A program made the translations under genes and the position numbers. From an uncultured Flavobacteriia bacterium (lineage in GTDB: Bacteria; Bacteroidota; Bacteroidia; Flavobacteriales_D; Crocinitomicaceae), in assembly GCA_903887095.1 (NCBI GenBank), contig CAISOQ010000183.1, positions 1 to 26,862 on the forward strand: DNA of 26,862 nucleotides. Direction: 5' to 3'. Below the pieces are notes generated by a model, which had not been told where the DNA came from, made no database searches, and worked only from the letters and a program-made list of their open reading frames with translations. How positions within the stretch are numbered: position 1 is the first letter of the stretch; every line of letters starts with the position of its first letter. Positions 9,701-17,754 of the stretch are shown in pieces.

Positions 9701-10806
9701 GCTATCAATCCGATTATATGCCGATGGCTTATTACAATTTAGCGAATCCTGGCTCATCGCGAGTGAATGCTTCCATTAGTTTCTTGCCAAGCATTGATTT
9801 AGTAATTACGTCAGATAAAACGAAATGGACCCGCTGTCCGATTATTGAAACAGGAAGGGATGCCTCTTTGAATATTGGGAATTGTGAGCCTGGTGCAATG
9901 CGAAAAAGTGCAAGCGTAGATAAGGAAGGAAATCCTGACGGCACGGGCACAGGAATGGGTTGGTTCCCGGGTTATGCAGTGGATTTGGAAACAGGCGCGC
10001 GCTTGTATGTTGCATTTGGAGAAAATTCGTTCTTAGGAGCTGAGAATGGTGCTGACATGATTTGGAATCCTTCGGATAGATTGGTTAATTCACTCGGCGT
10101 GCCATTGATGGGTGGTGTGCAGCCAATTTACGTGTTCAGCCATGACCAAGCAAAAGTCAACGGCTATGCGCTGGGTTATGATTTTCCGGAATATATTCCT
10201 TCTCTGGCTGAATTCAATTCCACTAATTTCCTCTACCAGAAAATGCAGGAAATCGAAGCAGATAATCCAACTTCGAAACGACAAGTGTATGGCAGTATCA
10301 GTTGGGTTGCATACCCACTTCTTAAGCAAGGCCAAAAGCACCTTTCAACGGATGTTACAATCAAATTGAGGATAAACAAAGAATACAAGAATTATGCTGC
10401 TTCAGGCTTGAATAATGGTCGACCAATGTTCAGTTGGAATATGTCGGAAGATAGAACGGTGACAGGAAGTCAAGAGGCATTGGTGGATGCCCTGAAGTTG
10501 ATCAATGTTGTTCCGAATCCGTACAATGCTTTTTCAGAATACGAAAACAATAAACTAGACAACCGTGTAAAGATTACAAATCTTCCTGAAACATGCACGA
10601 TTAGTATTTTTAGTTCAAATGGGAAATTGATTAAAAAAATTAAGAAGGACAGTCCAGTGACCTATCAAGATTGGACATTGACAAATCATGCCAATATACC
10701 TGTTGCTTCAGGTGTGTATTTAATACACGTTGATGTTCCAAATGTTGGTGAGAAGATTTTGAAGTTATTTGTTGCAATGCGAACGGTGGATCTCCAGAAT
10801 CTTTGA
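6766..10806 (+). CDS. Large secreted protein with T9SS-like C-terminal domain
   Basis: 1346 residues, exported, function unknown. The chosen ATG gives a perfect signal peptide (KHTFLLLFVLFTARAFAQ). The frame is open back to 6679, but that would bury the signal and lie upstream of the -7 box. The N-terminal region contains NNVRAMIHTAGNLW and GIMALFTAALWLGG, a pattern I recall from other large Bacteroidota surface proteins. Asp/Gly-rich, calcium-site-like segments occur near residues 200-215 (DVNEDGHYNYLDGD) and 358-395 (YQDDDGIDN). From about residue 1245 (NVVPNPYN) comes a beta-sandwich like the T9SS type A sorting domain (NGKLIKKIKK, ASGVYLIHVDV). However, it ends with an extra LFVAMRTVDLQNL after the usual terminal Lys. 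The protein is probably delivered to the cell surface or medium by T9SS. Its stop is 1 nt from that of the convergent histidine kinase gene. Confidence 0.85.
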   Translation: MKHTFLLLFVLFTARAFAQPYAGTEKVISKQLPLKAAQCTPPTTTTYLELNNVRAMIHTAGNLWQVPNQNFTQYEIPKNSGIMALFTAALWLGGTDVNNQLKLAALRYRQGQDYWTGPLSKVFAETTYENCSKYDRHFVTTQDMIREFNAWYEAGANDAANGTSTQSELFPEYEIPKIIKEWPAHGDVSQGQDYYLAPFFDVNEDGHYNYLDGDYPWHDIKRTKECKVDRDVSLYGDINLWWVMNDKGNIHTETGGDPIGMEIRAQAFAFASNDEINNMTFYNYELINRGTQTLYNTYFGFFTDGALGNPFDDYVGCDVNRGLGYYYNGDNYDEEQSGFRGYGSSPPAVGVDFFEGPYQDDDGIDNAFGIGVDEALNGIGYGDGIVDNERFGMRRFLYYSNTTNGANPNQTDPISASDFYNYLRGRWKDGTPFYYGGNGHISDADANTNVPCDFMFPGDTDPLGWGTGGNPQEPWTEVTANNPPNDKRFVQSAGPFILKPGAVNNITVGVCWARSIGGDPFESVGFLQRADDKAQALFENCFKVLEGPHAPELTIQELENELILTISNPVNSNNYNEEYAEFDPFIVSSDPQSDKNYRFQGYQIFQLKSKQYSLSDIGDPDKARLVAQCDRKDDVGRIVNFEFDEDLQASIPIERVDGENKGIRHSFCVKKDLFAQGTAELVNFKRYYYIALAYGYNNYKEYDPDDPEALDGQKKKYLPSRKAAMGEVKSIEAIPHNPTPEADGTLHYLEYGQSPVIARMDGYGNGNRSLEFTPTTLGSILNNGKIEQPYYQKNNGPLNVKVVDPLNVADGYFECRFKDYVVSDLNGADTASFVIYRYEKSGGALLDSVTSEQTITMDNEQIIPQWGISVQIHQEKYYGPSGNAASKTTDMISSAITFGDSAKQWLTFVSDNDAFFPTNWIRSGIYAPETDPSNAAYECLPNGAGYLDPCSYKDEVGVDDDKFFAGILGGGIAPHRLVGYQSDYMPMAYYNLANPGSSRVNASISFLPSIDLVITSDKTKWTRCPIIETGRDASLNIGNCEPGAMRKSASVDKEGNPDGTGTGMGWFPGYAVDLETGARLYVAFGENSFLGAENGADMIWNPSDRLVNSLGVPLMGGVQPIYVFSHDQAKVNGYALGYDFPEYIPSLAEFNSTNFLYQKMQEIEADNPTSKRQVYGSISWVAYPLLKQGQKHLSTDVTIKLRINKEYKNYAASGLNNGRPMFSWNMSEDRTVTGSQEALVDALKLINVVPNPYNAFSEYENNKLDNRVKITNLPETCTISIFSSNGKLIKKIKKDSPVTYQDWTLTNHANIPVASGVYLIHVDVPNVGEKILKLFVAMRTVDLQNL

Positions 10807-10807
10807 T

Positions 10808-12361
10808 TTAGATTGGAATCGAGATTCGGAATGTTGAACCTTTGTCGATCTCAGATTCAAGAACAAATACTTTGCCTTTGTGGTAATCTTTGATAATGCG
10901 CTTCACGAGGGAAAGTCCCAAGCCCCAACCGCGTTTTTTAGTCGAAAAGCCAGGTTGGAATATCGTCTTAATCTGTTTTGGATGAATGCCTTTTCCAGTA
11001 TCGGTAATGTCGATATGTGCCCATTCAGGGGATGTTTGTACATTGACCACTAAACGACCATTACCTTCCATTGCATCAACAGCATTTTTTGCAATGTTTT
11101 CGATTACCCATTCCATCAACGGCGCATTGTGACGCACGATTATCGGACCTGAACACTTTAAATCGATACTCACCTTATCGGAAATCCTTGGTCTTAGATA
11201 GTCCAAAACATTTTGCACCGTATCACACAAATTGCTTTCTTCTAATTTTGCTCCGGAACCTATTTTTGAAAAACGATCAGTAATCTTTTCTAGACGATCT
11301 ACATCTTTTTGCATTTCAATCGTAATCATCGGGTCGATGCCTTGACTTTCCAAAAGTTGAATCCATGCCATCAATGAACTTAACGGAGTTCCGAGCTGGT
11401 GAGCTGTTTCCTTCGCCATCCCTGCCCATACTTGATTTTGTTCAGCTTTTCGGAAAGTGCTAAAGATCAGATAGCCGATTAAGACAAATAAACCAATGAT
11501 GAAAAAGATGATGTAGGGATAGTATTGGAGTTGTTTGAGTTCCTCGCTGTTGTCGTAATAAAGCAAGTTTTTTTCTCCATTTCTATAATCAATGACCAAT
11601 GGTTCATTTTGAATTTTCAATGAAGCGATCGTCTTTTCAAGCGTGGTTGAAGTCAGTTTTGATTTCGGCAAATTACTCCCTACGATTGTATTGTCTTCAG
11701 CATCAATCAAAAGCACAGGCACAAGTCCATCGTTGTTGATCAATTCTTGATTAAACGAATTGATAAGAGAATCGCGCTCACGTTCAAGTCTTAGAATTTC
11801 TTTGGAATCGTTGTAAACGTAGGTCATGAAAAGACCTTCATACACTTCCACTGTAAAAGATGGATTGCGTTTTTTCCAATTGTTAGCCAGCGTTCGCAAG
11901 GAATCTTCGAAGTAGGTGTACAAATCAGCGGATTCAAGTGTTGGAAACGATTTACGAAGTTCACTTGTGTCAAATCCGAGGTTGATGTATCCAGAAATAT
12001 TTTTCTCATTGTCAAAAAGAATGACGGGAATATCCTTATTTTCTTTAATGATTTTTAAAGGAAAAGTATAGTCGGGTATTTGATCGAGCGGCGTTGCTTT
12101 TGACACTTCCTTCGTGGCGTCGATCCACAGTGCCATTTCTTTTTGTTCTTTCTCTCTTAACTGTGAAAATGTGCGATCTGTCAATCGAACGAGCTCCAAT
12201 TTTTTCTGGATAGCGCCTGCCCATTGTCTCACGCGCTCGCGTTCGCGCTCTCCAACCTTGGAAACGATAGAGTTTGACACGAATAGCGACGCGCCAACCA
12301 TGATCAGTGCAATCGCAATCAGTGCGATTTTCCATTTTTGTTTGTTGGAATAGAGATTCAT
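10808..12361 (-). CDS. Membrane sensor histidine kinase
   Basis: 517 residues. Transmembrane helices at about 11-30 and 281-303 bracket a periplasmic sensor domain of about 250 residues of unrecognised fold. There is no obvious HAMP domain: the kinase core starts directly after the second helix. The phospho-acceptor is H321 in KETAHQLGTPLSSL. The ATP-binding domain has the N-box ENIAKNAVDAMEG (421-433), DTGKG (454-458) and GWGLGLSLVKRI (478-489). The residue after the His is Gln rather than the more usual Glu; this AHQLGTP form is, to my recollection, frequent in Bacteroidota kinases. No response regulator gene is adjacent, so the partner is unknown. The start at 12361 gives a normal short cytoplasmic N-terminus. 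A 108-nt spacer separates it from the divergent gene at 12470. Confidence 0.93.
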   Translation of the reverse strand: MNLYSNKQKWKIALIAIALIMVGASLFVSNSIVSKVGERERERVRQWAGAIQKKLELVRLTDRTFSQLREKEQKEMALWIDATKEVSKATPLDQIPDYTFPLKIIKENKDIPVILFDNEKNISGYINLGFDTSELRKSFPTLESADLYTYFEDSLRTLANNWKKRNPSFTVEVYEGLFMTYVYNDSKEILRLERERDSLINSFNQELINNDGLVPVLLIDAEDNTIVGSNLPKSKLTSTTLEKTIASLKIQNEPLVIDYRNGEKNLLYYDNSEELKQLQYYPYIIFFIIGLFVLIGYLIFSTFRKAEQNQVWAGMAKETAHQLGTPLSSLMAWIQLLESQGIDPMITIEMQKDVDRLEKITDRFSKIGSGAKLEESNLCDTVQNVLDYLRPRISDKVSIDLKCSGPIIVRHNAPLMEWVIENIAKNAVDAMEGNGRLVVNVQTSPEWAHIDITDTGKGIHPKQIKTIFQPGFSTKKRGWGLGLSLVKRIIKDYHKGKVFVLESEIDKGSTFRISIPI

Positions 12362-12469
12362 TTATGCGAATGTACACGAATGTAACGAGAATTTGGTATT
12401 CAGATTGTCTGTAAGAAGTTTTAACGCTTAAAAAAGAATAAACCCTAATTTTACGATCAATTCATTGAT

Positions 12470-12808
12470 ATGACTAGACGCCTTAAATCCCCATTGTTTG
12501 TATTTGCGGTATGCTTCGCAGCGATTGCATTGCCACTTTTTACGTTGCCGATTAATTTTTTTCAGGGAGAAATCGTTTATGCGCAAGACTTAATGGAGAA
12601 AAAAGTGCAAGCGCCGCTGAGCTTGTCCTATTTTATTGGCGTAGGCTACCACAAAACTGACATGATTGGCGTCAAAGATTTTTATCTTACAGCGAAGGGA
12701 TATCTGCTAGCAGCAATTCTCTTATTTGGCATACCGGGATTAATCGCATACCGCATCCATTTAGGAAAAAATAGTCAGGAAAACGATTCTACAAAAACCA
12801 TTGACTAA
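12470..12808 (+). CDS. Small conserved membrane protein (two transmembrane helices)
   Basis: 112 residues with two hydrophobic helices, about 8-28 (FVFAVCFAAIALPLFTL) and 82-102 (LLAAILLFGIPGLIAYRI). They are joined by a periplasmic loop of about 50 residues containing NFFQGEIVYAQ and APLSLSYFIGVGY. It looks like a conserved Bacteroidota protein of unknown function; I cannot assign a family name. The short polar C-terminus should be cytoplasmic. Its stop codon overlaps that of the convergent glycyl-tRNA synthetase gene (plus TAA 12806-12808, minus TAG 12807-12805), so the two genes share two bases of their stops. No clear promoter was found; TAATTTTA before it differs from consensus in the last base. 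Confidence 0.8.
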   Translation: MTRRLKSPLFVFAVCFAAIALPLFTLPINFFQGEIVYAQDLMEKKVQAPLSLSYFIGVGYHKTDMIGVKDFYLTAKGYLLAAILLFGIPGLIAYRIHLGKNSQENDSTKTID

Positions 12809-14340
12809 GCTAACAAAGAGCGCATATTCGCTTTTTCGTCAATCATGCGGTGTAAATCAGCCACATTGATGCGAATTTGTTCCATGGTGTCGCGGTCCCT
12901 GATTGTCACGGTATTGTCTTCCAATGTTTGGTGGTCAACAGTCACAGAATAAGGTGTTCCGATTGCATCTTGTCTGCGGTAACGTTTGCCAATTGAATCT
13001 TTTTCATCGTATTGACATAAGAAATCGAACTTCAACGAATCGATGATTTCTCTTGCTTTTTCTGGTAAACCATCTTTTTTGGTCAAAGGCATCACAGCAA
13101 CCTTGTAAGGCGCAAGGGCAGGAGGGATGCTCAAAACAACGCGCTCTGAGCCGTCTTCAAGCGTTTCATTTTTGTAGGAAGAACTCAAAACTGCCAAGAA
13201 CATGCGGTCAAGTCCTACGGATGTTTCAACAACGAACGGTACGTAGTTTTGATTGAGTTCAGGATCGAAGTATTGCAATTTCTTGCCTGAAAATTGTTCG
13301 TGTTGTTTCAAATCGAAGTCAGTGCGTGAGTGAATCCCTTCTAATTCTTTGAATCCCATTGGGAAATTGAATTCGATGTCGCAGGCTGCATTGGCGTAAT
13401 GTGCCAATTTAATGTGGTCGTGGAAACGGTAGTTTTTGTCTCCAAGCCCTAATTTTTTATGCCAGTTTTCGCGTGTTTCTTTCCAGTAACTGTACCATTT
13501 CATTTCGTCTCCCGGGCGACAAAAGAATTGCATTTCCATTTGCTCGAACTCGCGCATACGGAAGATGAATTGACGTGCAACAATCTCATTTCGAAATGCT
13601 TTACCAATTTGAGCGATCCCAAAAGGGATCTTCATTCGACCAGATTTTTGAACATTCAAGAAATTGACAAAAATTCCTTGTGCCGTTTCAGGACGAAGAT
13701 AGATGGTGGCAGCATCGCCTGCTACAGAACCAATCTCCGTTGAGAACATTAAATTAAATTGTCGCACTTCAGTCCAGTTGCGCGAACCAGAAATCGGACA
13801 AACGATCTCGCAATCCATGATTAACTGGTAAACACCTTCTAAATCATTGTTTTCCAAAGAAACGCGCATGCGGTCTTCGATGGAGGTGATTTTCTCCATG
13901 TTGCGAAGAACATTTGGGTTCGTTGCTCTGAATTGTGTTTCATCGAAACTATCACCAAATTTTTTGATTCCTTTTTCAACTTCTTTCTCAATTTTCTGAC
14001 GAATCTTTTCAATGTGTTCTTCGATCAAAACATCAGCACGGTAGCGCTTTTTAGAGTCTTTATTATCAATCAACGGATCATTGAAGGCATCAACGTGACC
14101 AGAAGCTTTCCAAGTTGTTGGATGCATAAAAATAGAGGCATCAAGTCCCACGATGTTTTCGTGCATTTGCACCATCGATTTCCACCAATAGGATTTGATA
14201 TTGTTTTTAAGTTCAGCACCCAACTGACCGTAATCATAGGTGGCTGCTAATCCGTCGTAAATCTCTGATGATGGAAAAACAAAACCGTATTCCTTCGCAT
14301 GAGAAATGACTTCTTTCAACTTATCCTCTTTCTGTTCCAT
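12805..14340 (-). CDS. glyS: Glycyl-tRNA synthetase (class II, dimeric type)
   Basis: Charges tRNA-Gly with glycine using ATP in the cytoplasm. The 511 residues are typical of the single-chain alpha2 enzyme found in Bacteroidota, not the alpha/beta tetramer type. Features in order: GHVDAF at 81-86; a charged helical insertion around 100-160; RPETAQGIF at 216-224; motif 2 with the FRNE arginine R250; motif 3 ETSVGLDR at 372-379; and a C-terminal anticodon-binding domain from about 400 (APYKVAVMPL, DKDSIGKRYRR-like region). All catalytic motifs look intact. It lies 28 nt downstream of pgk on the same strand, with no terminator between, so the two are probably co-transcribed. Confidence 0.96.
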   Translation of the reverse strand: MEQKEDKLKEVISHAKEYGFVFPSSEIYDGLAATYDYGQLGAELKNNIKSYWWKSMVQMHENIVGLDASIFMHPTTWKASGHVDAFNDPLIDNKDSKKRYRADVLIEEHIEKIRQKIEKEVEKGIKKFGDSFDETQFRATNPNVLRNMEKITSIEDRMRVSLENNDLEGVYQLIMDCEIVCPISGSRNWTEVRQFNLMFSTEIGSVAGDAATIYLRPETAQGIFVNFLNVQKSGRMKIPFGIAQIGKAFRNEIVARQFIFRMREFEQMEMQFFCRPGDEMKWYSYWKETRENWHKKLGLGDKNYRFHDHIKLAHYANAACDIEFNFPMGFKELEGIHSRTDFDLKQHEQFSGKKLQYFDPELNQNYVPFVVETSVGLDRMFLAVLSSSYKNETLEDGSERVVLSIPPALAPYKVAVMPLTKKDGLPEKAREIIDSLKFDFLCQYDEKDSIGKRYRRQDAIGTPYSVTVDHQTLEDNTVTIRDRDTMEQIRINVADLHRMIDEKANMRSLLA

Positions 14341-14368
14341 TTAATTGGGTGATTCTATGTTTGTGCTT

Positions 14369-15562
14369 TTAACCTTTAATTGCCTTAATTCCAGGAAGTT
14401 CAATTCCTTCTAAGTATTCCAGCATGGCACCACCGCCTGTTGAAACATAAGAAACTTTATCTGCTAAATTGAATTTATTGATGGCAGCAACTGAATCACC
14501 TCCACCGATGAGTGAAAAAGCACCTTTTGATGTTGCTTCAACAATGGCATTTGCCACGTCAGCTGTACCTTGCTGGAAGTTTTCCATTTCAAAAACACCC
14601 ATTGGACCATTCCACAAGATCAATTTTGAATGTGCAATGATTTCTCTGCATGCCTTTGATGTTTCAGCACCAGTGTCTAAGCCCATCCATCCGGCAGGAA
14701 TCTCACCAATTTTAACTTCTTTGCGATTTGCATTGTTGTCAAATTTATCGGCAATGATGGTGTCAGTCGGAATGTAAAGATGCACACCTTTTGTTTTTGC
14801 ATCTGTAATAATTTTTCGCGCTGTATCGAGGTAATCATCCTCAACGAGCGAGTTTCCAACCTGTCCACCCATCGCTTTGACAAACGTGTAGGCCATCCCA
14901 CCTCCAACAATAAGGTTGTCAACTTTGTCCAAAAGTCGCTCTATGATTGTGATCTTGGAAGAAACCTTTGCGCCGCCTACAATAGCCGTAAGTGGTTTTT
15001 CAGTTGAATTCAATACTTTATCTACTGCCTTAATTTCGCCCTCGATGAGGTATCCAAACATTTTATCATTCGGAAAATAATTCGCCACAACGGTAGTGCT
15101 TGCATGTGCACGGTGTGCTGTACCAAAAGCATCATTCACATAGACATCACCATGTTTTGCCAATGCTTCTGCAAAGCTTTCAGTACCTGCTGTTTCTTGT
15201 TTGTAAAAACGCACATTTTCTAACATCAACACTTCTCCTGGCTTGAGCGCAGAACTCATTGCGTAGGAATCTTCTCCGATGCAATCAGATGCGAATTTTA
15301 CGTCAACACCCAAAACTTTTGAGGTATGAGCAACAATGTGTTTCAAGGAATATTTTTCCTCAGGTCCTTCTTTTGGTCGACCTAAATGTGACATCAAGAC
15401 CACACTGCCTCCATTTTTCAAAATGTGCAAGATGGTTGGCGCTGCAGCACGAATACGCGTATCGTCGGTTACAGCCATTGTTTCTTTATCCAGTGGAACA
15501 TTGAAATCGACACGAATCAATGCGCGCTTTCCTGAAAAATTATAAGTGTGGATATCAGCCAT
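14369..15562 (-). CDS. pgk: Phosphoglycerate kinase
   Basis: Glycolytic enzyme that transfers phosphate from 1,3-bisphosphoglycerate to ADP. The start at 15562 (MADIHTYNFSGKRALIRVDFN) gives 397 residues, the normal length. The frame is open upstream to 15718, but that extension reads through the hairpin repeats and is not protein-like. Signature residues are RVDFNVPL near 17-24, SHLGRP at 58-63, the hinge and nucleotide motifs IVGGAKVSSK, LWNGPMGVFE, and the C-terminal GGGDSVAA. An exact -7 promoter box lies 25 nt before the start. glyS follows 28 nt downstream. The upstream FAS1-domain gene is separated by a large hairpin, so pgk probably begins its own transcription unit. Confidence 0.97.
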   Translation of the reverse strand: MADIHTYNFSGKRALIRVDFNVPLDKETMAVTDDTRIRAAAPTILHILKNGGSVVLMSHLGRPKEGPEEKYSLKHIVAHTSKVLGVDVKFASDCIGEDSYAMSSALKPGEVLMLENVRFYKQETAGTESFAEALAKHGDVYVNDAFGTAHRAHASTTVVANYFPNDKMFGYLIEGEIKAVDKVLNSTEKPLTAIVGGAKVSSKITIIERLLDKVDNLIVGGGMAYTFVKAMGGQVGNSLVEDDYLDTARKIITDAKTKGVHLYIPTDTIIADKFDNNANRKEVKIGEIPAGWMGLDTGAETSKACREIIAHSKLILWNGPMGVFEMENFQQGTADVANAIVEATSKGAFSLIGGGDSVAAINKFNLADKVSYVSTGGGAMLEYLEGIELPGIKAIKG

Positions 15563-15586
15563 GATGTGAATTGAATTTTTCGTTGG

Positions 15587-15594
15587 CAAAAGTA
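15587..15594 (-). promoter_or_regulatory. -7 box TACTTTTG before pgk
   Basis: An exact match to the Bacteroidota TAnnTTTG box on the minus strand, 25 nt before the pgk ATG and just after the hairpin that should end the upstream transcript. No TTG is present at the usual -33 spacing, so support is partial. Confidence 0.45.
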
Positions 15595-15604
15595 ATAAAA
15601 AGTT

Positions 15605-15679
15605 GGGGTTCGAGAATCTCACCCCACTTTTCGATGTTTCTATGGCATCTTTTTTGGCGGGGTGAGGCGCTCGAACCCC
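15605..15679 (-). terminator. Long interrupted hairpin, likely terminator of the FAS1 protein gene
   Basis: Arms 15605-15625 and 15659-15679 pair as 10 bp (GGGGTTCGAG/CTCGAACCCC), a 4x4 internal loop, then 7 bp (TCACCCC/GGGGTGA). The 33-nt loop holds a small GATG/CATC pair. On the minus strand the stem is followed by AACTTTTT. Each arm can also fold alone (GGGGT, TC, GAG, 3-nt loop, CTC, ACCCC), so the site is an inverted pair of the same 21-nt hairpin unit. Its place after the FAS1 gene and before pgk fits termination. Confidence 0.6.
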
Positions 15680-15735
15680 ACTTTTAAAAAAAAAATCATT
15701 TGGTCCTCGCAAGAGCAATGGACCATTGTTTCATT

Positions 15736-17697
15736 TTACTGTTTAACGATCTGTGTTTTCTCGATCGTGTTGCTGCTTGATACACTTAACGTATAAACTC
15801 CTGGAGATAAGTTAGATGTTGAGATCACTTCAGCTTGATTCAAATTACCATTCAAAACAATTTTACCGCTATTGTCTACAATAGTGTACACTGCGTTATC
15901 CAATCCAGTTATCGTTACGGATTCATTGAATGGATTCGGAAATACGTTTACTGTTGACGTTGTCGCTTCGTCTATTCCTAGGAATGTAGAAAGGATTACT
16001 TTATCCAAAACGTGAACCACACCGTTATCAGAAGTTAGGTCGGCAGTTGTTACGTTCGCATCGTTGATTTTTACACCACCTGTTAATGAGACGATTACAT
16101 CATCCCCACTCAACGTAGTCACTGGACCAGCAGTAAGATCTGTTGAAAGAACAGTTCCTGAAACTACGTGATAAGCAAGAATTTCTGCTAGATTAGGCAA
16201 TGCCAAAATTTCATTTAGTGTAAGACCTAATGATGTTGCAAGATTATTAAATGCAGTGTTAGTAGGCGCAAAAACTGTGAATTCAGAGAATGGATCAGTT
16301 AAAAGCGGAAGCAAACGAGCTTCGATTACTGCAGCTACCAAAGTGGTGTGTGCGGGAGATCCGATTGCGATGTCAGCAACTGTTTCAAATGGTAGAACAA
16401 CTTGATCTAAAACGTGCACTACACCATTAGAAGCTTGAAGGTCAGCGCCAATAACTTCAGCCTGATTTACGAAAACATTTGTTCCGTCAATAGTCACTTT
16501 AAGTGTATTAGTGGTGTTCAAAGGTGCTGCGATCAAACCATTAGAAAGATCTGTAGAAAGCACTTCAGAACCAATAACATGATACAACAAAATTGACTGA
16601 AGGATTGGTGAGCCAAGTAGCTGTGGCGCTGTAAGACCAAGTGCTGTTAAAGCCGCATCGAACGCATCGTTAGTTGGAGCAAAAACTGTGAGTTGAGAGA
16701 ATGGATCTGTCAATGCAGGAAGTAAACGCGCTTCGATTACTGCAGCTACCAACGTGGTGTGAACAGGAGATCCGATTGCGATGTCAGCAACTGTTTCAAA
16801 TGGCAGAACAACCGCATCTAACACATGCACTACTCCGTTTTCAGCTTGAAGGTCTGCACCAACAACTTGCGCCTGATTTACGAAAACATTTGTTCCGTCA
16901 ATAGTTACTTTAAGTGTATTCGCTGTGTTCAAAGGTGCTGCGATCAAACCATTTGAAAGGTCTGTAGAAAGTACTTCTGAACCAATAACATGGTACAACA
17001 AAATATCCTGTAAATCAGGAGAAGCAAGAAGCTCAGGCGCTGTAAGACCAAGTGCTGTTAAAGCCGCACTGAATGCGTCGTTTGTTGGAGCAAAAACTGT
17101 GAGTTGAGAGAACGGATCTGTCAACGCTGGAAGCAAACGAGCTTCGATTACTGCAGCTACCAAAGTGGTGTGCGCAGAAGACCCGATTGCTACATCAGCA
17201 ACTGTTTGATTCGGAAGAACCACCGCACCTAAAACGTGCACTACACCGTTGTCAGCAGTTAAATCTACCGCTGTAACTTCGGCCTGATTTACATAAACAC
17301 TACCATCAGTTAGGAGGGTAAGCTTTAATGTGTTCGTAGGACTCAATGGTTCAGCGATTAGACCGTTGGTTACTGCGGATGATGGAACTTCAGCTCCAAG
17401 AACGTGATACAATAAAATATCATTTAAGTTTGGCAATGCCAATAATCCCGATATGTCAGTATTTAGTGTGTTAGCAAGATTTGTAAAAGCCTGATCATCC
17501 GGAGCAAATACTGTGTAATTTGCTGTTGGATCTTTTAATGCAATATCCAAGCCTTCTTGTATCAAAGCAGCTTCCAAATAATTGTGATTTGGGCTCGTTG
17601 CAATGACATCATCAAATACATTGGTTTGAGCATAGACCGGGGCGCTTAAAAAAATTGTCCCAGCAATTGAGTAAAAAATAAATCGAAATTTTTTCAT
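15736..17697 (-). CDS. Secreted protein with four fasciclin (FAS1) domains and T9SS sorting tail
   Basis: 653 residues. The signal peptide (FYSIAGTIFLSAPVYAQ) ends near residue 24. Four FAS1 domains follow, at about 25-162, 165-300, 301-437 and 438-575, each with the H1 box (VFAPTNDAF or close variant) and the H2 region (LLYHVIG, then NGVVHVLDxVVLP). The C-terminal 70 residues form a T9SS type A sorting domain (NVFPNPFNES, NSGKIVLNG, SPGVYTLSV, ending KTQIVKQ). FAS1 domains mediate adhesion in many organisms, so the likely role is surface adhesion or extracellular matrix (family inference). Domains 2 and 3 are near-identical copies, also at the DNA level. A large hairpin follows the stop codon. 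The divergent neighbour is xseA, across a 144-nt spacer. Confidence 0.94.
   Translation of the reverse strand: MKKFRFIFYSIAGTIFLSAPVYAQTNVFDDVIATSPNHNYLEAALIQEGLDIALKDPTANYTVFAPDDQAFTNLANTLNTDISGLLALPNLNDILLYHVLGAEVPSSAVTNGLIAEPLSPTNTLKLTLLTDGSVYVNQAEVTAVDLTADNGVVHVLGAVVLPNQTVADVAIGSSAHTTLVAAVIEARLLPALTDPFSQLTVFAPTNDAFSAALTALGLTAPELLASPDLQDILLYHVIGSEVLSTDLSNGLIAAPLNTANTLKVTIDGTNVFVNQAQVVGADLQAENGVVHVLDAVVLPFETVADIAIGSPVHTTLVAAVIEARLLPALTDPFSQLTVFAPTNDAFDAALTALGLTAPQLLGSPILQSILLYHVIGSEVLSTDLSNGLIAAPLNTTNTLKVTIDGTNVFVNQAEVIGADLQASNGVVHVLDQVVLPFETVADIAIGSPAHTTLVAAVIEARLLPLLTDPFSEFTVFAPTNTAFNNLATSLGLTLNEILALPNLAEILAYHVVSGTVLSTDLTAGPVTTLSGDDVIVSLTGGVKINDANVTTADLTSDNGVVHVLDKVILSTFLGIDEATTSTVNVFPNPFNESVTITGLDNAVYTIVDNSGKIVLNGNLNQAEVISTSNLSPGVYTLSVSSSNTIEKTQIVKQ
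16321..17230 (-). repeat. 411-bp in-frame direct repeats encoding FAS1 domains
   Basis: The block beginning TTCGATTACTGCAGCTACCA (plus-strand reading) recurs at 16321, 16732 and 17143, so the period is exactly 411 nt or 137 codons. The middle and left copies are almost identical over long stretches; the right copy is more diverged. The pattern indicates recent tandem duplication inside the gene and a site prone to recombination. Confidence 0.85.
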
Positions 17698-17754
17698 GGT
17701 TTCATTTTTGTTTAATTATTTAATAAAAACGTTAAACAAAATGATTTTGAAAAA

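Noticed and set aside
15603..15630. tRNA-like T-arm (GGTTCGAG) in the pgk upstream region
   Set aside because: The bases after the loop do not pair with the proposed T-stem, and no anticodon or acceptor stem can be built; it is part of the inverted hairpin pair.
15563..15718. N-terminal extension of phosphoglycerate kinase in the same frame up to 15718
   Set aside because: It reads through the hairpin repeat and is unlike any PGK; MADIHTYNFSG at 15562 gives the normal length and follows a -7 promoter box.
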